In this document: positions 42,541 through 52,807 of the stretch, piece by piece
Numbering within the stretch: position 1 is the first letter of the stretch
How the letters are laid out: the number at the start of each line of letters is the position of its first letter
NCBI GenBank assembly: GCA_037951105.1
Contig: JBAMJV010008087.1
Coordinates: 1 to 64,000 of the forward strand
Length of the DNA: 64,000 nucleotides
Direction of reading: 5' to 3'
DNA from: Echinarachnius parma
Taxonomy: Eukaryota; Echinodermata; Echinoidea; Clypeasteroida; Echinarachniidae
The notes under the pieces: model-generated
Databases searched by the model: none
What the model saw: only the letters and a program-made list of their open reading frames with translations
What the model was told of the DNA's origin: nothing
Position numbers and translations under genes: made by a program

Positions 42541-43020
42541 CTTCCCTCATTGACCTTTGACCTTGTCTTGTTGTACATGTATGATGATGTTATGAACACA
42601 GTTACATAATGATAGAGCCAAAGGTCACATATATATCATGTTTGAAAGTCACGGATCTCAAAGCATACAATCTTCAATTGGATGAAACAGTCACTTAGTC
42701 ACTTATCCAGATGTCGCTGTTTGAATCCTACCGCAAATAAATTCTCTTTGCTCTTGACTCATTGCTTGAAAGGCAAAGTGACTAGAAGAAACTATGATTG
42801 GACTTCCTGTCGTCTTCCCTGGTATTTCTTGGAGCTCGTGTTGTTGATACTGAAATTACTTTGTTATAAGAGGGTTTTGTTATATCCGAGCTCTTTATAA
42901 CAAGGCTCCACTGTAGTAATAATAATAACAGTGGATATTTGTATAGCACCCATTCCATCCCTCGACGCTCACAGCGCTTGATGCAAAGTAAAGAAGTAGA
43001 AACTATGATTGGACTGCCTG

Positions 43021-43094
43021 TCATCTTCCCTCGTCCTTCTTGGAGGCCATGTTGGTGTCTGATGATGTCTTCTGAGGAGACAGGGGGATGTTGC
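43021..43094 (-). CDS. GATC: GATC coding exon 5
   Basis: Reads [20 protein letters not shown] then EGR and a stop, after a TTCATCCAG acceptor. With exon 4 it completes [11 protein letters not shown]. Confidence 0.9.
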
Positions 43095-46000
43095 CTGGAT
43101 GAACAGTGGAACAAAAGGCAGAATATTAAACATAGATTGGAGCATGTTGAGACATCGACATAGAATAACACTATAATTAATTATTACATGAAAATCATGG
43201 AAACTGGCTAATGGATGAAATGAACATTTGTTCAGAAATTTGAAATAAAAAACAAACTTGTGACCTGATTGTTTACATTGTGATGCAGGGTAGGAAATAT
43301 ACAGGGGCTGAGGACGATTTTGGCTTATAATTTTCCAAATAGCCCCCTGAAATCAGTAGGTAGCCCCTAAAAAAAACAGAGTATTATGTGAAATATTTTG
43401 TGATGTCCATCAGATTTAAAAAGTAGCCCCCTGAAATTATAAATTAACTTCTGCATTGTTGTGATGAGCTAATTGGCAAACCCCAATAAACGTATTATTG
43501 TTACTGAACTATACTATTACTATATTACTGAACTGAAAATATGTTAATAAAGAAAGTTACATTTTTTTCTTTAAAAGGTAACCAATCTTCTTGCTGTCTA
43601 ATTTTGCAGTCATGGAGCTGATTAGTGTAGCTACACTAATCAGTTACATTTCTTTCTTTGAGAGGTAAACAATTTTTTGCTGTAAGATTTTGCAGTCACA
43701 ATGCCGATTAATCCTTCAAGTTAGGCATTGTTCTTGTTTTTGTTGTTGTTTTGAAGAACCCTGTACTAAAATTAAACCGTCTTCGAGGGTAAGCCTGTCA
43801 AAGCAATTACCCACAGAGTTGTATCACAGCCAGTGGTGTAGCGTGGTCGGGCTGATTGGGGGGGGGGGGGGGGATGACACTCCTTATGTATTTCTTTTGT
43901 TCCCAGTTGTGCCCCTCATGTTTGTATTGTCTTTTGCCCTTCCCCCAAGCTACACCACTGATCACAGCAATGACCCCCAAAGCCAGAGTTGTATCCTAGC
44001 AACAATGCTCACCTGGTGGAGCTACAAAGTACTCTTCGCACGTCTTGGCCGCGTTCCTCAGCACTTCCTTGGCGCAGTAGCCTTCTGTTACTTCATCCTC
44101 CCGTAGGTATAGCTCCCTGGGGAAAGAAACATCATGAGATGAATGAATAGATCACCCCCCCTGTTGAATGGATATTAATGACAGATCTACGCCCATGCCA
44201 TGAGGGCTCATACAGGAAGTTATAGTGGGAATTTAGACTTGAATCCGCATTTCTCAGCACTTCCTTGGCGCAGTAGCCTTCTGTTACTTCATCCTCCCGT
44301 AGGTACAGCTCCCTGGGAAAAGAAACATAACAAACATTTAACTTGATAATTGCGGCAATAATCCCTTTGGCAGCTCATACAGGTAGTCTGGTAGCTATAC
44401 TGGGATGTTTGACTTAAGCAAAAACATCAGAAGGGTAACAGATACAACACATTTAGGGGAACAACATTAGATGAACATAACTTGAATTTTATTTTGACTT
44501 TCATTTCATGAAGTCTTACCAACTTTGTCTTGGATGGAAAACATCAAGGGAAAAACTAGGGGAATATAATACCGCAAATGCTATAATCAAATGAGAATGT
44601 ACAGAATAGTGAATAAATTTGCTGAATATCAAAGACAAAACAAAAATGAAGTTACTATAACATGTTCATATCTGCACATGATCATGACCCTATTTTAACC
44701 CATTCTGTATGAGTCAAACACAACTACAGGGTTCTGGATGTAATGTGGGCAGTAGACTGTTGAAATACTTCTATTGAAAAAGAAAGAAAAAAACACATTA
44801 CCAGACTGCCTAAAAATTAATTTACTTTTGAGTATTTGACTAAATACGTGACCAAATAAAAATGTAAATAATTTAAAAGTGATAGTTATATTTAAAATCC
44901 CATGCATTTTGAATAGATCTATTAAAGACTACTAAATGCTTATAAATATCTTGCCTACATGATTATGTTGATGATTCCCACATAACAGCTGGTATGTACA
45001 TGATATATCAGGTTTGTATTGCCAATGAAATATCATTAAGTGGCCTACAAATCTATTTTCCAGGGATGAAGCCATTGATTTCGCCCACTCTGTGATTACT
45101 GCATCAGTATGCTCTCCTACAAATGCAATGGCATGCTCTGGTATCAGATCTCTAAAATAGCTTTATCATAACAATCACAACATTTCAACTCTAGTTTTGA
45201 GACCACCATGTGCAAGCGACCAACCTGTTTTCCAGGACTGAAGCCACTGGCTCCACTCCCACTGTGTTGACTGCATCCAGCTACTTTGCCAATGCAATAT
45301 CTTGCTATGGTATCTCTAAACTAGCTTTAACCTGACAAACTTGGGACCATAATTAATAATCCTTTAAAATGTGTGAGCTACTGACCTGTTTTCCAGGACT
45401 GAAGCCATTGGCTCCACTCCCACTGTGTTGACGGCATCTAGCTGCTCGGCCAATGCTATGGCATGTTCCAGCCTCTCAACCCCTGCAGTACTGCCAAAGT
45501 TGACCAGCGCCATGCGTTCCAGGTGTTCTACAGTGCTCGGGTCAACCTTTGTCTGCAATGAGGTAGAAAGAAAATCTACAGAATAAATGTACAGCACAAA
45601 ATAGACTCTTACATGATCTAGCTGTTATTTTTAAAACAAGATGCTAAAATTTAAAATGAATTAATATTAGCAAGGGCTAGTCACTAGCACTTGCCCTATT
45701 GCCAGCCTGGGCAAGTAAACAAATTTATGGCGGTCAAGTTAACTTCCATAAATGGTCTGGTTTGGTTGCCCGATAACAAAATTGTAATTTCTGAATAATG
45801 TGTAAATTTTATCGAGAAACAATGTTGAGAGAAATTGCCAAGCAGATTGAGCCACACAATTGATTGTTCATTTTTCACATATGGGTTTGTTTTCAGGCAA
45901 GTACATTTCCTGTTTGGGCAAGTAAAATGAGAAAATGCATGATTTAGCTTGCCTGAATTGTCAAGTAGGAAAACAAAGTTATTGTGGAGGCTTGAATGGA

Positions 46001-49000
46001 ACTGTTGAATAGAAATTAGATATTGCTCAATAGTAAACTGTACAAAAGAAAAGGCTGGTATGCTTAGCTACACTATATTTAAGTAAATAGCGTGTAAATG
46101 GTCCAGCTGACTGGACCATTTTTACTTGAGTAGATGTGCTCCTGAATGAGATAACAAAATTTCTGGAATGGGAGGTTTACCTTTTCAAGTTTCTTTGAAT
46201 TTGCCTTCCATGTTGGTTTGGAGGGAATCTGTGTAGAAAAAAAAACAATGAAAATGGAATGAAAAAATGTAAGTGGACTCTTATGCAGTAAGCCCCTTGC
46301 CTTGACTTGCAGGGGTGACGTGTGTGGACATATTACTATTTTACTATTTCATGTTCAACAACATAAACTGTTAAACATTCCAGAGTTTCATAATGTCTTC
46401 TATGACATGTTTGTAGAGTATAGATAGATTGGCATAACAAACAGTGGGAAAGAATTCTTTGTTGTCAAAAACAAATGTCAAAGTAAAAAAGATTCATCCA
46501 CCTGTCCACGACTGTCTTTAAAGGTGAATGACAGTAGTGGGAAACGCCCCACCCCCAAAAAATGAAATGTACGCTCTTATTACCAACCATGTGAAAGAAT
46601 ATAATTTTACTAATATGGGATTACTATACAAATTTGGTAAAGAAACCGCCTAATAATTGATACATTTGCATAATTATAAAATTGATCTAGTACATTGATA
46701 TCGCCAACGCGGAATCGCCATACGCTACGTGCAAATAACCTCGTGCGTTACACGAGGTCTTTGCTATACAGGCTTGTCCCCGGCTTGTCGATATCTCCAG
46801 CCCAGCGCTAGCAGCGTGGACAGGTGCGAACGGGCGGTGGATTTATAAATTTCACGGGCGGGTATTGGATTTCTTCCGATATTTCTGTATCAATGATGCT
46901 TAGGTTCGGATTTTACCACACAAGCCCTATTTAGATACTTATTCAACAATATTGATCAATATAGATGTTTTCGGCTACTTTCCCAAAACTGGTATTGGGC
47001 TTTAAAGGGACTTAGTAACATTGTCCAAATCCTCAAAATCCAATTGGAATTCTAGCGGTTCCCTCATACCTTGTTGTATTCGTATTAACAATAAAATCAT
47101 AGGACAGGTTTCGTTTTTTCAAATTTTCCTTTTGTTAAAAAGATATGAACGATTGAAGTGTTCAAGTGATTGCAATGAGTTAGTGAATATCACTTTGCTT
47201 TTTTGCTCATTACTCAGCCATATAACGTCCATTTAACTTGAAATTGTCACACAACACCCAGTGGACATATCAGATAACAAAAATATACATTGTATCAACC
47301 AAGGAGACGGTGGAGGCTCTCACCATTGACACCTTCGTGTCAAGAGCCTCTGGCCAGGAGTAGCTCACAAACATACAATTCATTTTATATTATTTCATTG
47401 TGTGTGTTTGTTTGTTTGGCCGTCTTTGTTTATTGGCCTTTTTTGTTCGTTCGGCCGTCGACTTACAATTTAATCGTCGTCTGGCCACCTGATTGAGGAG
47501 ATGAGACATACGGAGCGGAGCCACTATGTGCAACTTCAACCTCCTACAAAGTGACATAATAATCAACAAGTTGATTGCGGTCGCTACCAAGGAAGAAGAA
47601 GAAGAAGAAGAAGAAGAAGAAGAAGAAGAACCACTCATCACTTTTTGCACATGTCAACAAAGTTACTAGATCCCTTTAAGAGTGACACTGACAATGTCTA
47701 AAATGTTCTTATAGTGATAATATTATTTCAAAAATCACGACACGTCATTCATTGACATCTCTTCTCTTCCGCGCAAACAACATCTGCGCAACACCCTGTC
47801 CAGTTGGCTCCTGCACTGGGGCGTTTGACAGTATCAAGAAGAAGAAGAAGAAGACATTGCCATAAATGGCATAATTAGTAATTGCCATAATTATTGGCAT
47901 TGCACCTAGTTTGACATCGGGCCGACATACTGATTGCTATACTATCAGTAAAACAAAAACATAACTTAACCCTAACCCACATCTACAAAGTATATGGTCC
48001 ACTCAGGTGGACCATTTACACGCAATATATGGTAATACACAGGAGATTACCGTACTGCCTATTCATACACTGTACCGTTCATCAGTTGAACGTTGTGTGT
48101 TAGGATGCATCGGTAATGAAAACAGACGGGAAATAATCCTTTTTTTTCTACATTTTGCAATCTTCAAAACAACAAAGTCTGTAATTATTATCAAAGTATA
48201 TGACTTAGGGATCACATAAACGAAAGTTTTTTTGCATTTGCTGGTAAATTTAGAGAGAAATCGGCCGACAACAATTGTTTATGTTTTGGGGCAATTCCAA
48301 GCAAACATTGACATAAGCACCCATTTTTCAAATTCGTCGAATCATAACGTATTTGGTATCAAATTAATGCTTAAAGATTAAACTATTCAGAAATGCATTT
48401 TGTTCAAAAAAATTTTGGGCGTAAACTATTATTTCATAGGAATTAATTAGCATAAATTAATTTTCAATTATTTTCACAAAATATACTTGTAAATATTAAG
48501 CTTAAAAGAGCTGCAAAAATAGGTTTTCATAACATTTTCTTTCAGTGTTGGTAAGAACATTACTTCAATTTATCAGATAAATATCTATTTCGGCATTTTC
48601 GCTCTTTGTTCTGCTTCAGTGACTGTTTCATTTATAGTCATCTATATGTCACGCTGTTACCCTAAAAACAGGTATTTTTAATATTTCTGGAAAAATATGA
48701 ATGGGAATGAAATTATTTTTTGTTTCTTCTTCATTCACCCATAGGGCTATATTATGGATGCTAAATAGCAGCATTATCTTTTACCACTAATTAATCTAAG
48801 CAATATCAATTTGGTCACGCTGTTACTTTTTGGGTAACAGCGTGACGCAACCTACTTTTTTTGTGCAATATCTCAAGAATCGTTGGATGGATTCTGTTCA
48901 AACTTTGTACAAGACATGTATTCAGAGGTATGGATTATCTGATACATTTTGGGGCCATGAGGTCAAAGGTCAAAGGTCACAGCTAATTAATATGCAAAAA

Positions 49001-52000
49001 ATATATTATTCTCAACATATTTCAAGAATCCTTGAAGGATGACATGATAATTAATACTGGCATGCGTTCAGTGAAGTAGATGACCTGATTATAGAATTTG
49101 GTCATGGGGTCAAAGGTCAACAGGTCAAATTATTGTATTTTATTTTTTATCTCACAAAAAAATGCCAGAATTAATGTTAGAAAGAGTACTGTAGATAAAA
49201 GAAAATTCTATGAAAATGTTTGGAGCACAGGTCAAAGGTCACTCGGATAATTACCAATTCAAACACAAAAACTTACTGACATTGAAATCATGTTACATGA
49301 AACAAATCACTTGTAGATATATGCACTGTGCCGACATAAAATTTAACATTTGTATGCTAATTTGAGAAATAAGGTCAAAGGTCAGATGTCAAAGGTCTAA
49401 TATTTCATTGTTGCAATTAAGTTTGTATTTTGGGTTTGATATTTGATGGTTCCTCAAACTAAATTCTGAAAAAGATAAGAATTTCAGTTTTGTCCAAAAA
49501 CATTTTTGATCAATAGGGTTAGTGTCATGCGAACCATCATTTCCGAGCATCTGGGCATCTGGGTTATATTACCCATTCATCTAGTTCTGTATAGATTCTG
49601 GATGACTACATCAAAATTATATAATCTTATTCATCTCATCAATATCTCCCATATATATAACATGTACAATTCAGAGGTCACGCTGTTACCGTCACGCTGT
49701 TACCGTGCACAGATATGTTTATGATATCATATTTACTATGATCATTGGATTTTTTCTACATTTTTATTTGGATGTTCTAGCTTAATGTCTAGTACAAAGA
49801 ATCAATGTGACAAAATTGCAAAATGTTCCTGTAGTTCACAGAGTTTGCTTAGTTTCTTACCATGTAAGAAACCCATGTCTTTTTGCCGTCACGCTGTTAC
49901 CGCAGATATTGATATTCATAATTCATAATTTAGTGGGAATTTTGATTTTCTTTCCTATTGTAAATAATTGGTAGGATAGTGGTAACAGATGCATATCAAA
50001 ATTTGGTTCTGGACATTTTTATTTTGTGAGTTATTTAGACTTTCATCGTGAGAAACACCCTCCTACCGTCACGCTGTTACCTTGGAATTGCCCTTTGGAT
50101 AATGCAGCAGGCGGAAGAGGTTGATCTCCACACAATGCTACTGTAGTGTGCCCTAACCCTAAACCCTAACCCTAACTCTATACCCTGACCCTAGGATGGT
50201 GGCTATAGGTCAGATTAGTGGCTATGGGTCAGATTCAGTGGCTATAAGTCAGATTCAGTGGCTATAGGTCAGATTCAGTGGCTATATTCAGAATCAGTAT
50301 GTCTGCCTGGTGTAAAATTACATTGCACCCACATCTACTAGTAAATTGGTCCAGTTAACTGGACCATTTACACGCAACATATAGGAAAGTGCGTTAGCAT
50401 CGACATACCTAGCTGATGCCATCTACCGACAAGAAATCGCGCAGGAAGCTTGCTCTTGAATACGTGCATGAGTATTCAGACGCGTCCGTTTGTGCTCTCG
50501 ATCCCGGAGTGTTCGCCTCGCCTGCCCATCGATATACGATGCGCTCGCCTGCTAGCTCGCTCGCCGCCGCGACGAAACACGTGTTATTCTATGAGAGACC
50601 GATCTTCTTTGCGATGGGATTTTATAGCGCGGGGTGGGCGTGCACGCTTCGGGTCCATACTTTGTGTTACGTTTCAGAGTGAGTGTGCAGCAACTACTAA
50701 TTTTTTTCCAGAGAAAAGGAGCTCAAATGTTACGATTCGGATTTCAAAGGACAATACAACAGCATATTTGGTAAGCATAGTAGTTTGACTTTATTAATGG
50801 ACAACAAATACAGTTTCCGATTAGTCCAGCAGGACTAAAGGTAGAGACATTTACATTAACATTTGGACTTTTTCTTTAACATGCCATACCTTTAGTCCTG
50901 CAACACAGTAGAAGTGAGCCGTATCCCGGCACTTAGCCACCCTAAAAACCCTCAAATTTGGTTGGAAATATTTCAGCTACTCACCTGAATGTTCACGACT
51001 AGGCAGATGTCAACTTGCTTTCTCCAATGGTGCTGTCCTAAATACGATTTCAATTTTATAATCTGGTAAAATGAGCACTTTTCCGAGGTAAAACCAGCCC
51101 GACGTACGATGTCCAGCCAATACCGTTACATGTTATTCATCACAGTTGCACGTGTACTCGCCTGTATAGACATTTGCATAAGACGCATAACACGCAATCA
51201 CGTGACTCTATAGAATTTTCTATAGAGTCACGTGTCATATGACAGGAAGACTGGTAATCATATTATCTAATACACCCGCAAGGACCGTTGTCCTTTCCAG
51301 ATTATTAACTTTCGAGATGTATTTGATAATATGATTACCAGTCTTCCTGTCATATGACACGTGACTCTATAGAAAATTCTATAGAGTCACGTGATTGCGT
51401 GTTATGCGTCTTATGCAAATGTCTATACAGGCGAATACAATACTACACGTGCAACTGTGATGAATAACATGTAACGGTATTGGCTGGACATCGTACGTCG
51501 GGCTGGTTTTACCTCGGAAAAGTGCTCATTTTACCAGATTATAAAATTGAAATCGTATTTAGGACAGCACCATTGGAGAAAGCAAGTTGACATCTGCCTA
51601 GTCGTGAACATTCAGGTGAGTAGCTGAAATATTTCCAACCAAATTTGAGGGTTTTTAGGGTGGCTAAGTGCCGGGATACGGCTCACTTCTACTGTGTTGC
51701 AGGACTAAAGGTATGGCATGTTAAAGAAAAAGTCCAAATGTTAATGTAAATGTCTCTACCTTTAGTCCTGCTGGACTAGTTTCCGATAGTGTTTTAATCA
51801 TGAAATAAGGCGAATGTTTTCCATTGGAGATTCAACATGTAACTCAAATCTAGCGACATTATAACCAATGCTAATTGACCTATTGCGGGAGCAGTTGCCT
51901 CAATCGGCAATTAATGGGATACCTCACCGGTTCCCCTCGACTCTACGTCCTGACTGATGGACCCTGTCGAGTACCCAAGTAGAAGTAGAAGTATATGTGT

Positions 52001-52187
52001 GATTGCACCGACACACCATCAAACAAACAAAATATTGCACACATGGGACTGGGGATGTTAATGTAAAGAGCCATTATTTTCTACTCACTTTATCGTTCAA
52101 TTCCTTTGCTTTGCTGCAGTAACATCTAACATTTTCGACAGCAAGAAAGCATCGTTTCACATTCACATATGTATTACGTCGGAACAT
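43021..52187 (-). CDS. GATC: mitochondrial glutamyl-tRNA(Gln) amidotransferase subunit C, five exons
   Basis: GatC belongs to the mitochondrial GatCAB complex, which converts Glu-tRNA(Gln) to Gln-tRNA(Gln) in the matrix; GatC wraps around and stabilises GatA. Exons in order are 52089-52187, 46181-46228, 45386-45552, 44013-44116 and 43021-43094, all with GT-AG borders and matching phases, giving 163 aa (human 136). Exon 1 is a basic, Cys/Arg-rich presequence ([20 protein letters not shown]). The conserved core reads [55 protein letters not shown] and [15 protein letters not shown]. Intron 1 is 5.9 kb and transposon-filled. Exons 3, 4 and 5 each have partial decayed copies nearby. Confidence 0.94.
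43095..43820 (-). other. GATC intron 4, mostly unannotated
   Basis: AT-rich, with GTAGCCCCCTGAAAT repeat fragments at 43,340-43,440 and a short palindrome GATTAGTGTAGCTACACTAATC-type structure near 43,621-43,642. No coding signal. Confidence 0.4.
43831..43960. mobile_element. 130-bp hAT-like MITE with perfect 8-bp target duplication
   Basis: Ends CAGTGGTGTAGC and GCTACACCACTG, flanked by ATCACAGC at 43,823-43,830 and 43,961-43,968. It contains a G run. The clean duplication suggests a young insertion in GATC intron 4, about 50 bases from exon 4. Confidence 0.9.
44013..44116 (-). CDS. GATC: GATC coding exon 4
   Basis: Reads [20 protein letters not shown] then [14 protein letters not shown]. 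The acceptor is TTTCCCCAG and the donor GTGAGC. Confidence 0.94.
44246..44312 (-). pseudogene. partial copy of GATC exon 4
   Basis: The 5' two-thirds of exon 4 with its acceptor (TTTTCCCAG, then [20 protein letters not shown] coding) is repeated 130 bases upstream of the real exon in transcript order, nearly unchanged. It stops at NAD without a donor. Confidence 0.88.
45059..45315 (-). pseudogene. two decayed partial copies of GATC exon 3
   Basis: CAGGGATGAAGCCATTGATT (45,061) and TTTTCCAGGACTGAAGCCAC (45,229) begin two diverged copies of the exon 3 end, each continuing through a degraded TGTGTTGACTGCATC and CAATGCAAT. They lie in intron 3, downstream of the real exon. Confidence 0.75.
45386..45552 (-). 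CDS. GATC: GATC coding exon 3
   Basis: Reads [20 protein letters not shown] then [20 protein letters not shown]. The EHLERxALV and GVEPM motifs are diagnostic of GatC. The acceptor is CTCATTGCAG and the donor GTCAGT. Confidence 0.95.
45670..45995. repeat. repeat with CTTGCCC / GGGCAAGTAAA words
   Basis: Contains CAGCCTGGGCAAGTAAAC, GTTTGGGCAAGTAAAATG and ends TTGTGGAGGCTTG. The same vocabulary occurs at 61.0-61.45 and 63.61-63.87 kb and within the piggyBac intron repeats. Confidence 0.55.
46098..46119 (+). repeat. conserved hairpin (ATGGTCCAG / CTGGACCAT)
   Basis: Stem arms ATGGTCCAG and CTGGACCAT with a CTGA loop, preceded by GCGTGTAA. It is the same hairpin as at 32,119, 33,588, 47,994 and 50,346. 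Confidence 0.75.
46181..46228 (-). CDS. GATC: GATC coding exon 2
   Basis: Forty-eight bases reading [16 protein letters not shown], phase 0 at both ends, acceptor TTCTACACAG and donor GTAAAC. The KPTW motif is found in vertebrate GatC linkers between presequence and core. Confidence 0.8.
46520..47250. repeat. repeat-derived sequence, two MITE-like pieces
   Basis: Begins TTTAAAGGTGAATGACAG and includes a piece starting TTTAAAGGGACTTAGTAAC near 46,999. The right part resembles the 6,065 MITE interior (GATTGAAGTGTTC). No coding gene. Confidence 0.4.
47588..47630. repeat. (GAA)n microsatellite
   Basis: GAAGAAGAA tract of about 40 bases; a smaller one lies at 47,837-47,853. Confidence 0.9.
48289..50093. 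mobile_element. 1.8-kb element with seven GTCACGCTGTTAC motifs
   Basis: Bounded by GGGCAATTCCAAG and CTTGGAATTGCCC. GTCACGCTGTTAC occurs at 48,648, 48,814, 48,834 (reverse), 49,677, 49,691, 49,888 and 50,068. The interior also carries units like those at 11 kb: ATCTCAAGAATC, ATTTTGGGGCCATGAGGTCA and AAGGTCAAAGGTCACAG. No transposase frame is seen. Confidence 0.75.
50195..50290 (+). repeat. 20-bp minisatellite (GGTCAGATTCAGTGGCTATA)
   Basis: About five head-to-tail copies of GGTCAGATTCAGTGGCTATA with few changes. Confidence 0.9.
50416..50682 (+). other. unassigned 88-codon frame in a CpG-rich patch
   Basis: Opens [20 protein letters not shown] in a CpG-rich patch (50,410-50,680) and ends beside a good donor (CAGAGTGAGT). 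It resembles no family I recognise. It may be a 5' exon of a transposon or a chance frame; it lies antisense in GATC intron 1. Confidence 0.2.
50822..51778. mobile_element. Mutator-like palindromic element, copy 2
   Basis: A 957-bp near-perfect palindrome starting TAGTCCAGCAGGACTAAAGG and ending with the complement, flanked by GTTTCCGAT at 50,813-50,821 and 51,779-51,787. The centre is near 51,290. It shares most of its outer arm with copy 1 at 36,563 but differs at positions where its two arms agree with each other. Confidence 0.9.
52089..52187 (-). CDS. GATC: GATC coding exon 1 (mitochondrial presequence)
   Basis: ATG at 52,187 opens 33 codons, [20 protein letters not shown] then [13 protein letters not shown], to a GTGAGT donor in phase 0. 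It is rich in Arg and Lys and lacks acidic residues at the start, as expected for matrix import. It has no strict homologue match, since presequences vary. Confidence 0.82.
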
Positions 52188-52330
52188 TTCGAATTTATCA
52201 AACTCAGACTCTGTTTTTACACCGATATTCCACAAAGTCAGACGCCCGAAGAAGTTTACCGCTATTCGTCAATAGCTGGCGCTAAGCAAAAACAACAAAA
52301 AAATGACCAGCGCACGTTACAAAAATCATT
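52188..52330 (-). promoter_or_regulatory. probable GATC 5' UTR and promoter
   Basis: About 140 repeat-free bases upstream of the GATC start. The core elements are not identifiable by eye. Confidence 0.35.
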
Positions 52331-52414
52331 GAATATCGATCGAAGATTCTGTCTGCATGACAGTTTATAATTTGTTTGTTTGTTTGTTTGTTGTTCGTTT
52401 GTTTGCGTGTTTGT

Positions 52415-52682
52415 TTGAGGGGGCAGTGTCGGTCAAACCGTTTTCGAGGGTGGGTTGTCCGTCAAGAATTTTTGAAATCGAGACCGAGGTCACTTGTTAA
52501 GTTGTGGCCGAGATGGTCGAGACCGCTAAAAGGTGGTCCAGTACAAAGTGGTAATGGGGGCCGGGGGAGGGGGGGGGGAGGGGGGGGGGGGGTTCAAACC
52601 TCCCAAAACAGTCATTTTTCAGGGGGGGTTGAACCCCCACAAACCCCCCCCCCCCCCCCCCCCCCTCCCTGAGTACGCCTAT
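52415..52682. mobile_element. poly-G/poly-C element fragment
   Basis: GGTCGAGACCG and CGAGACCGAGGTC words, long G and C runs, and an end in GAGTACGCCTATG. It belongs with the elements at 34.5 and 55.3 kb. Confidence 0.5.
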
Positions 52683-52807
52683 GTAAACTTGACATTACCC
52701 GAAGTATAAGACATCAAATTAGGGATATGCGAGTAAACCGAAGTGATGCAGCTTTTTGGTTTAGATTCAAATCAAGCATAATCATAGAGAAACTGACTTA
52801 ATGATAT

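Larger units (their letters stand above)
47990..50370. mobile_element. hairpin-ended element, copy 2 (interrupted)
   Basis: Hairpins at 47,994-48,015 and 50,346-50,367, both followed by TTACACGCAA, bracket sequence homologous in reverse to 32,180-32,509. The 48,289-50,093 element interrupts it; the empty-site sequence is visible in copy 1. Near 50,147 there is a short CCCTAA-type stretch and at 50,200-50,290 a 20-bp repeat. Confidence 0.7.

Noticed and set aside
42782-43171. 129-codon minus-strand frame covering GATC exon 5
   Set aside because: It runs in a different phase from the GATC exon and through repeat sequence.
50147-50185. Telomere or chromosome end (CCCTAA repeats)
   Set aside because: Only about five imperfect units, in the middle of a gene intron; at most a short interstitial telomere-like tract.
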